Source: Sabellastarte sp. h YS-2021
Taxonomy: Eukaryota; Annelida; Polychaeta; Sabellida; Sabellidae
Direction of reading: 5' to 3'
DNA: 64,000 nucleotides
Assembly (NCBI GenBank): GCA_964017235.1
Contig: OZ024936.1
Location: 12,624,496-12,688,495, forward strand
Every line of letters begins with the position of its first letter. The stretch's first letter is position 1. Positions 1 to 9,514 of this stretch are shown in pieces. The notes below the pieces were generated by a model. It made no database searches and was not told the DNA's origin. It saw nothing but the letters and a program-made list of their open reading frames with translations. The translations under genes were made by a program, and so were the position numbers.

Positions 1-395
1 GTAGATGCCTTACCATCGAGTACGCCAATTTTGGTCGTTCCGAGGGACACCAATTTTTTTCCACCAATGGATAGACTGGTCCAGTCTGAGTCTATACAAT
101 ATAACAGGGTAGGGTCTAAAGACCTTAATTTCGTAGATATGAGCAGAAACAGTATTTCCCATTGATTTTAAATGGGGATTTTGTCGTACATGTGTAGATG
201 CCTTACCATCGAGTACGCCAATTTTGGTCGTTCCGAGGGACACCAATTTTTTTCCACCAATTGATAGAGTGGTCCAGTCTGAGTCTATACAATATAACAG
301 GGTAGGGTCTAAAGACCTTAATTTCGTAGATATGAGCAAAAACAGTATTTCCCATTGATTTTAAATGGGGATTTCGTCGTACATGTGTAGATGCC

Positions 396-781
396 TTACC
401 ATCGAGTACGCCAATTTTGGTCGTTCCGAGGGACACCAATTTTTTTCCACCAATGGATAGACTGGTCCAGTCTGAGTCTATACAATATAACAGGGTAGGG
501 TCTAAAGACCTTAATTTCGTAGATATGAGCAGAAACAGTATTTCCCATTGATTTTAAATGGGGATTTTGTCGTACATGTGTAGATGCCTTACCATCGAGT
601 ACGCCAATTTTGGTCGTTCCGAGGGACACCAATTTTTTTCCACCAATTGATAGAGTGGTCCAGTCTCAGTCTATACAATATAACAGGGTAGGGTCTAAAG
701 ACCTTAATTTCGTAGATATGAGCAAAAACAGTATTTCCCATTGATTTTAAATGGGGATTTTGTCGTACATGTGTAGATGCC
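396..781 (+). repeat. B-C dimer unit (386 bp)
   Basis: Two linked monomer types in fixed order. B (396-588) has GATAGACTGG and ends in the TTTTGTCG form of the short box. C (589-781) has TTGATAGAGTGG and GAGCAAAAAC. The same pairing recurs at 10, 4457, 4843, 13592, 17082, 19221, 22912, 27375, 28541, 30672, 31637, 34355, 38054, 41190, 47245, 54281 and 61542, so it behaves as a dimeric sub-repeat inside larger HORs. C states also occur with E starts. Confidence 0.88.
459..473. repeat. Perfect 15-bp dyad in B-type units
   Basis: AGACTGG-T-CCAGTCT is a perfect inverted repeat with 7-bp arms around one base. In most units the fourth base is G (AGAGTGG), leaving one mismatch, so the single G/C variant switches this dyad between perfect and imperfect. 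It lies at unit positions 64-78. Confidence 0.9.
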
Positions 782-1175
782 TTACCATCGAGTACGCCAA
801 TTTTGGTCGTTCCGAGGGACACCAATTTTATTCCACCAATTGATAGAGTGGTCCAGTCTGAGTCTATACAATATAACAGGGTAGGGTCTAAAGACCTTAA
901 TTTCGTAGATATGAGCAAAAACAGTATTTCCCATTGATTTTAAATGGGGATTTTGCCATGCATATACACTAGTACAGGTGCCTTACCATCGAGTACGCCA
1001 ATTTTGGTCGTTCCGAGGGACACCAATTTTTTTCCACCAATGGATAGAGTGGTCCAGTCTGAGTCTATACAATATAACAGGGTAGGGTCTAAAGACCTTA
1101 ATTTCGTAGATATGAGCAGAAACAGTATTTCCCATTGATTTTAAATGGGGATTTCGTCATACATGTGTAGATGCC

Positions 1176-1368
1176 GTACGATCGAGTACGCCAATTTTGG
1201 TCATTCCGAGGGACACCAATTTTTTTCCACCAATGGATAGAGTGGTCCAGTCTGAGTCTATACAATATAACAGGGTAGGGTCTAAAGACCTTAATTTCGT
1301 AGATATGAGCAGAAACAGTATTTCCCATTGATTTTAAATGGGGATTTCGTCGTACATGTGTAGATGCC
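1176..1368 (+). repeat. Type D monomer (CGTCATAC box, GTACGATCG start)
   Basis: The unit starts GTACGATCGAG instead of TTACCATCGAG, which creates a CGATCG palindrome. It follows a CGTCATAC box. Many D units also carry GGTCATTCC for GGTCGTTCC (1176, 2141, 2913, 3878, 5623, 14372, 32417 and others), while 1755, 3492, 6202, 7955, 8936, 12812 and 15916 keep GGTCGTTCC. D units are frequent in the left third and usually follow a long-junction unit or a B unit. Confidence 0.92.
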
Positions 1369-1471
1369 TTACCATCGAGTACGCCAATTTTGGTCGTTCC
1401 GAGGGACACCAATTTTTTTCCACCAATGGATAGAGTGGTCCAGTCTGAGTCTATACAATATAACAGGGTAG

Positions 1472-1483
1472 GGTCTAAAGACC
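1472..1483. repeat. 12-bp dyad GGTCT-AA-AGACC (exemplar)
   Basis: A perfect inverted repeat with 5-bp arms and a 2-base centre at unit positions 104-115. It is preserved in nearly every unit. I saw breaks only in rare units, for example near 7294 (AAAAACC), near 7870 (TCTCAAG) and near 43258 (GACTTTA). Confidence 0.88.
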
Positions 1484-1516
1484 TTAATTTCGTAGATATG
1501 AGCAGAAACAGTATTT

Positions 1517-1535
1517 CCCATTGATTTTAAATGGG
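1517..1535. repeat. CCCATT...AATGGG hairpin (exemplar)
   Basis: Six-base-pair inverted repeat with a 7-base loop at unit positions 149-167, extendable by a wobble and an A-T pair. It sits immediately upstream of the variable box. The loop variant TTTAAA (around 45843, 48971, 52099, 55813, 57196, 58572, 61105) leaves the stem intact. AAATAGGG before nine long boxes weakens it by one pair. Confidence 0.85.
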
Positions 1536-1536
1536 G

Positions 1537-1558
1537 ATTTCGTCGTACATGTGTAGAT
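1537..1558 (+). repeat. 22-bp short-form variable box (exemplar)
   Basis: This is the segment between GGGG and GCC at the end of 193-bp units. The common form reads ATTTCGTCGTAC then ATGTGTAGAT. Recurrent variants are a T for the first C (TTTTGTCG, usually between B and C units), CGTCATAC (before D and GGAG units), and CGTTGTAC (eight units). Single cases include TTTCATCG near 41556 and TTTTGTCATAC near 60538. Around this box the array shows most of its type-defining variation. Confidence 0.9.
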
Positions 1559-4500
1559 GCCTTACCATCGAGTACGCCAATTTTGGTCGTTCCGAGGGAC
1601 ACCAATTTTTTTCCACCAATGGATAGACTGGTCCAGTCTGAGTCTATACAATATAACAGGGTAGGGTCTAAAGACCTTAATTTCGTAGATATGAGCAGAA
1701 ACAGTATTTCCCATTGATTTTAAATGGGGATTTCGTCATACATGTGTAGATGCCGTACGATCGAGTACGCCAATTTTGGTCGTTCCGAGGGACACCAATT
1801 TTTTTCCACCAATGGATAGAGTGGTCCAGTCTGAGTCTATACAATATAACAGGGTAGGGTCTAAAGACCTTAATTTCGTAGATATGAGCAGAAACAGTAT
1901 TTCCCATTGATTTTAAATGGGGATTTCGTCGTACATGTGTAGATGCCTTACCATCGAGTACGCCAATTTTGGTCGTTCCGAGGGACACCAATTTTTTTCC
2001 ACCAATGGATAGAGTGGTCCAGTCTGAGTCTATACAATATAACAGGGTAGGGTCTAAAGACCTTAATTTCGTAGATATGAGCAGAAACAGTATTTCCCAT
2101 TGATTTTAAATGGGGATTTCGTCATACATGTGTAGATGCCGTACGATCGAGTACGCCAATTTTGGTCATTCCGAGGGACACCAATTTTTTTCCACCAATG
2201 GATAGAGTGGTCCAGTCTGAGTCTATACAATATAACAGGGTAGGGTCTAAAGACCTTAATTTCGTAGATATGAGCAGAAACAGTATTTCCCATTGATTTT
2301 AAATGGGGATTTCGTCGTACATGTGTAGATGCCTTACCATCGAGTACGCCAATTTTGGTCGTTCCGAGGGACACCAATTTTTTTCCACCAATGGATAGAG
2401 TGGTCCAGTCTGAGTCTATACAATATAACAGGGTAGGGTCTAAAGACCTTAATTTCGTAGATATGAGCAGAAACAGTATTTCCCATTGATTTTAAATGGG
2501 GATTTCGTCGTACATGTGTAGATGCCTTACCATCGAGTACGCCAATTTTGGTCGTTCCGAGGGACACCAATTTTTTTCCACCAATGGATAGAGTGGTCCA
2601 GTCTGAGTCTATACAATATAACAGGGTAGGGTCTAAAGACCTTAATTTCGTAGATATGAGCAGAAACAGTATTTCCCATTGATTTTAAATGGGGATTTCG
2701 TCGTACATGTGTAGATGCCTTACCATCGAGTACGCCAATTTTGGTCGTTCCGAGGGACACCAATTTTTTTCCACCAATGGATAGAGTGGTCCAGTCTGAG
2801 TCTATACAATATAACAGGGTAGGGTCTAAAGACCTTAATTTCGTAGATATGAGCAGAAACAGTATTTCCCATTGATTTTAAATGGGGATTTCGTCATACA
2901 TGTGTAGATGCCGTACGATCGAGTACGCCAATTTTGGTCATTCCGAGGGACACCAATTTTTTTCCACCAATGGATAGAGTGGTCCAGTCTGAGTCTATAC
3001 AATATAACAGGGTAGGGTCTAAAGACCTTAATTTCGTAGATATGAGCAGAAACAGTATTTCCCATTGATTTTAAATGGGGATTTCGTCGTACATGTGTAG
3101 ATGCCTTACCATCGAGTACGCCAATTTTGGTCGTTCCGAGGGACACCAATTTTTTTCCACCAATGGATAGAGTGGTCCAGTCTGAGTCTATACAATATAA
3201 CAGGGTAGGGTCTAAAGACCTTAATTTCGTAGATATGAGCAGAAACAGTATTTCCCATTGATTTTAAATGGGGATTTCGTCGTACATGTGTAGATGCCTT
3301 ACCATCGAGTACGCCAATTTTGGTCGTTCCGAGGGACACCAATTTTTTTCCACCAATGGATAGACTGGTCCAGTCTGAGTCTATACAATATAACAGGGTA
3401 GGGTCTAAAGACCTTAATTTCGTAGATATGAGCAGAAACAGTATTTCCCATTGATTTTAAATGGGGATTTCGTCATACATGTGTAGATGCCGTACGATCG
3501 AGTACGCCAATTTTGGTCGTTCCGAGGGACACCAATTTTTTTCCACCAATGGATAGAGTGGTCCAGTCTGAGTCTATACAATATAACAGGGTAGGGTCTA
3601 AAGACCTTAATTTCGTAGATATGAGCAGAAACAGTATTTCCCATTGATTTTAAATGGGGATTTCGTCGTACATGTGTAGATGCCTTACCATCGAGTACGC
3701 CAATTTTGGTCGTTCCGAGGGACACCAATTTTTTTCCACCAATGGATAGAGTGGTCCAGTCTGAGTCTATACAATATAACAGGGTAGGGTCTAAAGACCT
3801 TAATTTCGTAGATATGAGCAGAAACAGTATTTCCCATTGATTTTAAATGGGGATTTCGTCATACATGTGTAGATGCCGTACGATCGAGTACGCCAATTTT
3901 GGTCATTCCGAGGGACACCAATTTTTTTCCACCAATGGATAGAGTGGTCCAGTCTGAGTCTATACAATATAACAGGGTAGGGTCTAAAGACCTTAATTTC
4001 GTAGATATGAGCAGAAACAGTATTTCCCATTGATTTTAAATGGGGATTTCGTCGTACATGTGTAGATGCCTTACCATCGAGTACGCCAATTTTGGTCGTT
4101 CCGAGGGACACCAATTTTTTTCCACCAATGGATAGAGTGGTCCAGTCTGAGTCTATACAATATAACAGGGTAGGGTCTAAAGACCTTAATTTCGTAGATA
4201 TGAGCAGAAACAGTATTTCCCATTGATTTTAAATGGGGATTTCGTCGTACATGTGTAGATGCCTTACCATCGAGTACGCCAATTTTGGTCGTTCCGAGGG
4301 ACACCAATTTTTTTCCACCAATGGATAGAGTGGTCCAGTCTGAGTCTATACAATATAACAGGGTAGGGTCTAAAGACCTTAATTTCGTAGATATGAGCAG
4401 AAACAGTATTTCCCATTGATTTTAAATGGGGATTTCGTCGTACATGTGTAGATGCCTTACCATCGAGTACGCCAATTTTGGTCGTTCCGAGGGACACCAA

Positions 4501-6788
4501 TTTTTTTCCACCAATGGATAGACTGGTCCAGTCTGAGTCTATACAATATAACAGGGTAGGGTCTAAAGACCTTAATTTCGTAGATATGAGCAGAAACAGT
4601 ATTTCCCATTGATTTTAAATGGGGATTTTGTCGTACATGTGTAGATGCCTTACCATCGAGTACGCCAATTTTGGTCGTTCCGAGGGACACCAATTTTTTT
4701 CCACCAATTGATAGAGTGTTCCAGTCTGAGTCTATACAATATAACAGGGTAGGGTCTAAAGACCTTAATTTCGTAGATATGAGCAAAAACAGTATTTCCC
4801 ATTGATTTTAAATGGGGATTTCGTCGTACATGTGTAGATGCCTTACCATCGAGTACGCCAATTTTGGTCGTTCCGAGGGACACCAATTTTTTTCCACCAA
4901 TGGATAGACTGGTCCAGTCTGAGTCTATACAATATAACAGGGTAGGGTCTAAAGACCTTAATTTCGTAGATATGAGCAGAAACAGTATTTCCCATTGATT
5001 TTAAATGGGGATTTTGTCGTACATGTGTAGATGCCTTACCATCGAGTACGCCAATTTTGGTCGTTCCGAGGGACACCAATTTTTTTCCACCAATTGATAG
5101 AGTGGTCCAGTCTGAGTCTATACAATATAACAGGGTAGGGTCTAAAGACCTTAATTTCGTAGATATGAGCAAAAACAGTATTTCCCATTGATTTTAAATG
5201 GGGATTTTGTCGTACATGTGTAGATGCCTTACCATCGAGTACGCCAATTTTGGTCGTTCCGAGGGACACCAATTTTTTTCCACCAATTGATAGAGTGGTC
5301 CAGTCTGAGTCTATACAATATAACAGGGTAGGGTCTAAAGACCTTAATTTCGTAGATATGAGCAAAAACAGTATTTCCCATTGATTTTAAATGGGGATTT
5401 TGCCATGCATATACACTAGTACAGGTGCCTTACCATCGAGTACGCCAATTTTGGTCGTTCCGAGGGACACCAATTTTTTTCCACCAATGGATAGAGTGGT
5501 CCAGTCTGAGTCTATACAATATAACAGGGTAGGGTCTAAAGACCTTAATTTCGTAGATATGAGCAGAAACAGTATTTCCCATTGATTTTAAATGGGGATT
5601 TCGTCATACATGTGTAGATGCCGTACGATCGAGTACGCCAATTTTGGTCATTCCGAGGGACACCAATTTTTTTCCACCAATGGATAGAGTGGTCCAGTCT
5701 GAGTCTATACAATATAACAGGGTAGGGTCTAAAGACCTTAATTTCGTAGATATGAGCAGAAACAGTATTTCCCATTGATTTTAAATGGGGATTTCGTCGT
5801 ACATGTGTAGATGCCTTACCATCGAGTACGCCAATTTTGGTCGTTCCGAGGGACACCAATTTTTTTCCACCAATGGATAGAGTGGTCCAGTCTGAGTCTA
5901 TACAATATAACAGGGTAGGGTCTAAAGACCTTAATTTCGTAGATATGAGCAGAAACAGTATTTCCCATTGATTTTAAATGGGGATTTCGTCGTACATGTG
6001 TAGATGCCTTACCATCGAGTACGCCAATTTTGGTCGTTCCGAGGGACACCAATTTTTTTCCACCAATGGATAGACTGGTCCAGTCTGAGTCTATACAATA
6101 TAACAGGGTAGGGTCTAAAGACCTTAATTTCGTAGATATGAGCAGAAGCAGTATTTCCCATTGATTTTAAATGGGGATTTCGTCATACATGTGTAGATGC
6201 CGTACGATCGAGTACGCCAATTTTGGTCGTTCCGAGGGACACCAATTTTTTTCCACCAATGGATAGAGTGGTCCAGTCTGAGTCTATACAATATAACAGG
6301 GTAGGGTCTAAAGACCTTAATTTCGTAGATATGAGCAGAAACAGTATTTCCCATTGATTTTAAATGGGGATTTCGTCGTACATGTGTAGATGCCTTACCA
6401 TCGAGTACGCCAATTTTGGTCGTTCCGAGGGACACCAATTTTTTTCCACCAATGGATAGAGTGGTCCAGTCTGAGTCTATACAATATAACAGGGTAGGGT
6501 CTAAAGACCTTAATTTCGTAGATATGAGCAGAAACAGTATTTCCCATTGATTTTAAATGGGGATTTTGCCATGCATATACACTAGTACAGGTGCCTTACC
6601 ATCGAGTACGCCAATTTTGGTCGTTCCGAGGGACACCAATTTTTTTCCACCAATGGATAGAGTGGTCCAGTCTGAGTCTATACAATATAACAGGGTAGGG
6701 TCTAAAGACCTTAATTTCGTAGATATGAGCAGAAACAGTATTTCCCATTGATTTTAAATGGGGATTTCGTCGTACATGTGTAGATGCC

Positions 6789-6989
6789 TTACCATCGAGT
6801 ACGCCAATTTTGGTCGTTCCGAGGGACACCAATTTTTTTCCACCAATGGATAGAGTGGTCCAGTCTGAGTCTATACAATATAACAGGGTAGGGTCTAAAG
6901 ACCTTAATTTCGTAGATATGAGCAGAAACAGTATTTCCCATTGATTTTAAATGGGGATTTTGCCATGCATATACACTAGTACAGGTGCC
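6789..6989 (+). repeat. Reference long monomer (201 bp)
   Basis: Identical in its first 168 bases to the standard unit, but it ends with the 30-bp box at 6957-6986 instead of the 22-bp box, giving 201 bp. There are 72 such junctions. Starts of the units that follow them, by region: 983, 5430, 6596, 6990, 8349, 8743 (first 10 kb); 10681, 11847, 13206, 14179, 16310, 17669, 18835, 19808; 21167, 22333, 23499, 25823, 26796, 27962, 29128; 32224, 33969, 34942, 35336, 35537, 36124, 38641, 39035, 39236, 39823; 16 between 40024 and 49794; 19 between 50960 and 59982; and 61148, 61349, 62129, 62523, 62724, 63311. Its length is a multiple of three, unlike 193. Confidence 0.97.
6957..6986 (+). repeat. 30-bp long-form variable box (exemplar)
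   Basis: It replaces the 22-bp box in all 201-bp units. It contains the palindromes ATGCAT and ACTAGT. A hand alignment to the short box places an 8-base insertion (ATACACTA) after GCCATGCAT; the other 18 aligned bases then show 7 differences, all transitions. The same form recurs 72 times with almost no change, so it is a stable alternative state. The exact edges of the insertion are ambiguous. Confidence 0.9.
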
Positions 6990-9514
6990 TTACCATCGAG
7001 TACGCCAATTTTGGTCGTTCCGAGGGACACCAATTTTTTTCCACCAATGGATAGAGTGGTCCAGTCTGAGTCTATACAATATAACAGGGTAGGGTCTAAA
7101 GACCTTAATTTCGTAGATATGAGCAGAAACAGTATTTCCCATTGATTTTAAATGGGGATTTCGTCATACATGTGTAGATGCCGTACGATCTAGTACGCCA
7201 ATTTTGGTCGTTCCGAGGGACACCAATTTTTTTCCACCAATGGATAGAGGGGTCCAGTCTGAGTCTATACAATATAACAGGGTAGGGTCTAAAAACCTTA
7301 ATTTCGTAGATATGAGCAGAAACAGTATTTCCCATTGATTTTAAATGGGGATTTCGTCATACATGTGTAGATGCCTTACCATCGAGTACGCCAATTTTGG
7401 TCGTTCCGAGGGACACCAATTTTTTTCCACCAATGGATAGAGTGGTCCAGTCTGAGTCTATACAATATAACAGGGTAGGGTCTAAAGACCTTAATTTCGT
7501 AGATATGAGCAGAAACAGTATTTCCCATTGATTTTAAATGGGGATTTCGTCGTACATGTGTAGATGCCTTACCATCGAGTACGCCAATTTTGGTCGTTCC
7601 GAGGGACACCAATTTTTTTCCACCAATGGATAGAGTGGTCCAGTCTGAGTCTATACAATATAACAGGGTAGGGTCTAAAGACCTTAATTTCGTAGATATG
7701 AGCAGAAACAGTATTTCCCATTGATTTTAAATGGGGATTTCGTCGTACATGTGTAGATGCCTTACCATCGAGTACGCCAATTTTGGTCGTTCCGAGGGAC
7801 ACCAATTTTTTTCCACCAATGGATAGACTGGTCCAGTCTGAGTCTATACAATATAACAGGGTAGGGTCTCAAGACCTTAATTTCGTAGATATGAGCAGAA
7901 ACAGTATTTCCCATTGATTTTAAATGGGGATTTCGTCATACATGTGTAGATGCCGTACGATCGAGTACGCCAATTTTGGTCGTTCCGAGGGACACCAATT
8001 TTTTTCCACCAATGGATAGAGTGGTCCAGTCTGAGTCTATACAATATAACAGGGTAGGGTCTAAAGACCTTAATTTCGTAGATATGAGCAGAAACAGTAT
8101 TTCCCATTGATTTTAAATGGGGATTTCGTCGTACATGTGTAGATGCCTTACCATCGAGTACGCCAATTTTGGTCGTTCCGAGGGACACCAATTTTTTTCC
8201 ACCAATGGATAGAGTGGTCCAGTCTGAGTCTATACAATATAACAGGGTAGGGTCTAAAGACCTTAATTTCGTAGATATGAGCAGAAACAGTATTTCCCAT
8301 TGATTTTAAATGGGGATTTTGCCATGCATATACACTAGTACAGGTGCCTTACCATCGAGTACGCCAATTTTGGTCGTTCCGAGGGACACCAATTTTTTTC
8401 CACCAATGGATAGAGTGGTCCAGTCTGAGTCTATACAATATAACAGGGTAGGGTCTAAAGACCTTAATTTCGTAGATATGAGCAGAAACAGTATTTCCCA
8501 TTGATTTTAAATGGGGATTTCGTCGTACATGTGTAGATGCCTTACCATCGAGTACGCCAATTTTGGTCGTTCCGAGGGACACCAATTCTTTTCCACCAAT
8601 GGATAGAGTGGTCCAGTCTGAGTCTATACAATATAACAGGGTAGGGTCTAAAGACCTTAATTTCGTAGATATGAGCAGAAACAGTATTTCCCATTGATTT
8701 TAAATGGGGATTTTGCCATGCATATACACTAGTACAGGTGCCTTACCATCGAGTACGCCAATTTTGGTCGTTCCGAGGGACACCAATTTTTTTCCACCAA
8801 TGGATAGAGTGGTCCAGTCTGAGTCTATACAATATAACAGGGTAGGGTCTAAAGACCTTAATTTCGTAGATATGAGCAGAAACAGTATTTCCCATTGATT
8901 TTAAATGGGGATTTCGTCATACATGTGTAGATGCCGTACGATCGAGTACGCCAATTTTGGTCGTTCCGAGGGACACCAATTTTTTTCCACCAATGGATAG
9001 AGTGGTCCAGTCTGAGTCTATACAATATAACAGGGTAGGGTCTAAAGACCTTAATTTCGTAGATATGAGCAGAAACAGTATTTCCCATTGATTTTAAATG
9101 GGGATTTCGTCATACATGTGTAGATGCCTTACCATCGAGTACGCCAATTTTGGTCGTTCCGAGGGACACCAATTTTTTTCCACCAATGGATAGAGTGGTC
9201 CAGTCTGAGTCTATACAATATAACAGGGTAGGGTCTAAAGACCTTAATTTCGTAGATATGAGCAGAAACAGTATTTCCCATTGATTTTAAATGGGGATTT
9301 CGTCGTACATGTGTAGATGCCTTACCATCGAGTACGCCAATTTTGGTCGTTCCGAGGGACACCAATTTTTTTCCACCAATGGATAGAGTGGTCCAGTCTG
9401 AGTCTATACAATATAACAGGGTAGGGTCTAAAGACCTTAATTTCGTAGATATGAGCAGAAACAGTATTTCCCATTGATTTTAAATGGGGATTTCGTCATA
9501 CATGTGTAGATGCC

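Larger units (their letters stand above)
1369..1561 (+). repeat. Reference standard monomer (type A, 193 bp)
   Basis: Chosen as the commonest form. Using unit positions 1-193, it has CCAAT pentamers at 16-20, 41-45 and 55-59. A T7 tract lies at 45-51, flanked by a direct repeat CACCAAT at 39-45 and 53-59. An imperfect 15-bp dyad is at 64-78. The short repeat AGTCTG/AGTCTA lies at about 74-85. The dyad GGTCT-AA-AGACC is at 104-115, and a CCCATT...AATGGG hairpin is at 149-167. The variable 22-bp box is at 169-190. It carries the A-type states GGATAGAG and GAGCAGAAAC. The unit start is a convention; the true phase relative to nucleosomes or protein sites is unknown. Confidence 0.97.
1..6563. repeat. 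Domain 1: 1,544-bp module and 4,447-bp duplication
   Basis: Positions 1-2116 and 4448-6563 match unit for unit at an offset of 4,447 bp (22 short plus 1 long interval). By eye they differ at only about four bases (667, 830, 4719, 6148). Inside, an eight-unit module D-A-B-D-A-D-A-A (1176-2719) recurs at 2913-4456, offset 1,737 bp, with one extra A unit (2720) between them. A partial third copy starts at 5623. The left duplicate continues out of the window. Confidence 0.88.
6596..9514. repeat. Domain 2: 1,753-bp tandem duplication
   Basis: The unit series starting L6596, 6789, L6990, D7183, 7376, 7569 recurs as L8349, 8542, L8743, D8936, 9129, 9322 at an offset of 1,753 bp (seven short plus two long intervals). 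Both copies share the unusual CGTCATAC box before a standard TTACC start (7376 and 9129). They diverge at 7762 against 9515; the latter has GATGCCTTACCATGGAG. Private changes are seen near 7190, 7250, 7294, 7870 and 8588. Confidence 0.85.

Noticed and set aside
944-1138. Plus-strand frame of 64 codons beginning MGILPCIYTS, repeated about 70 times.
   Set aside because: The start lies in the conserved AAATGGGG next to the long box and the frame ends at a stop shared by all units. It is a by-product of the 201-bp junction, not a gene family.
1468-1477. Telomere-like motif AGGGTAGGGT.
   Set aside because: It occurs once per monomer and lacks a T compared with GGGTTAGGG. No tandem hexamers or pentamers follow, so it gives no evidence of a telomere.
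1500-1561. Bacterial promoter or terminator signals (AT-rich TATA-like TATACAATATAAC, hairpin followed by T-rich sequence).
   Set aside because: They recur in every monomer of an array with no genes, so they carry no regulatory meaning in that sense. The hairpin is followed by GGGATTT and not by a T run.
6957-6986. The long box as a transposon insertion or target-site duplication.
   Set aside because: The extra length is 8 bases with no terminal inverted repeats or duplicated flanks. The rest of the box aligns to the short form with transitions only, which fits divergence plus a small insertion.
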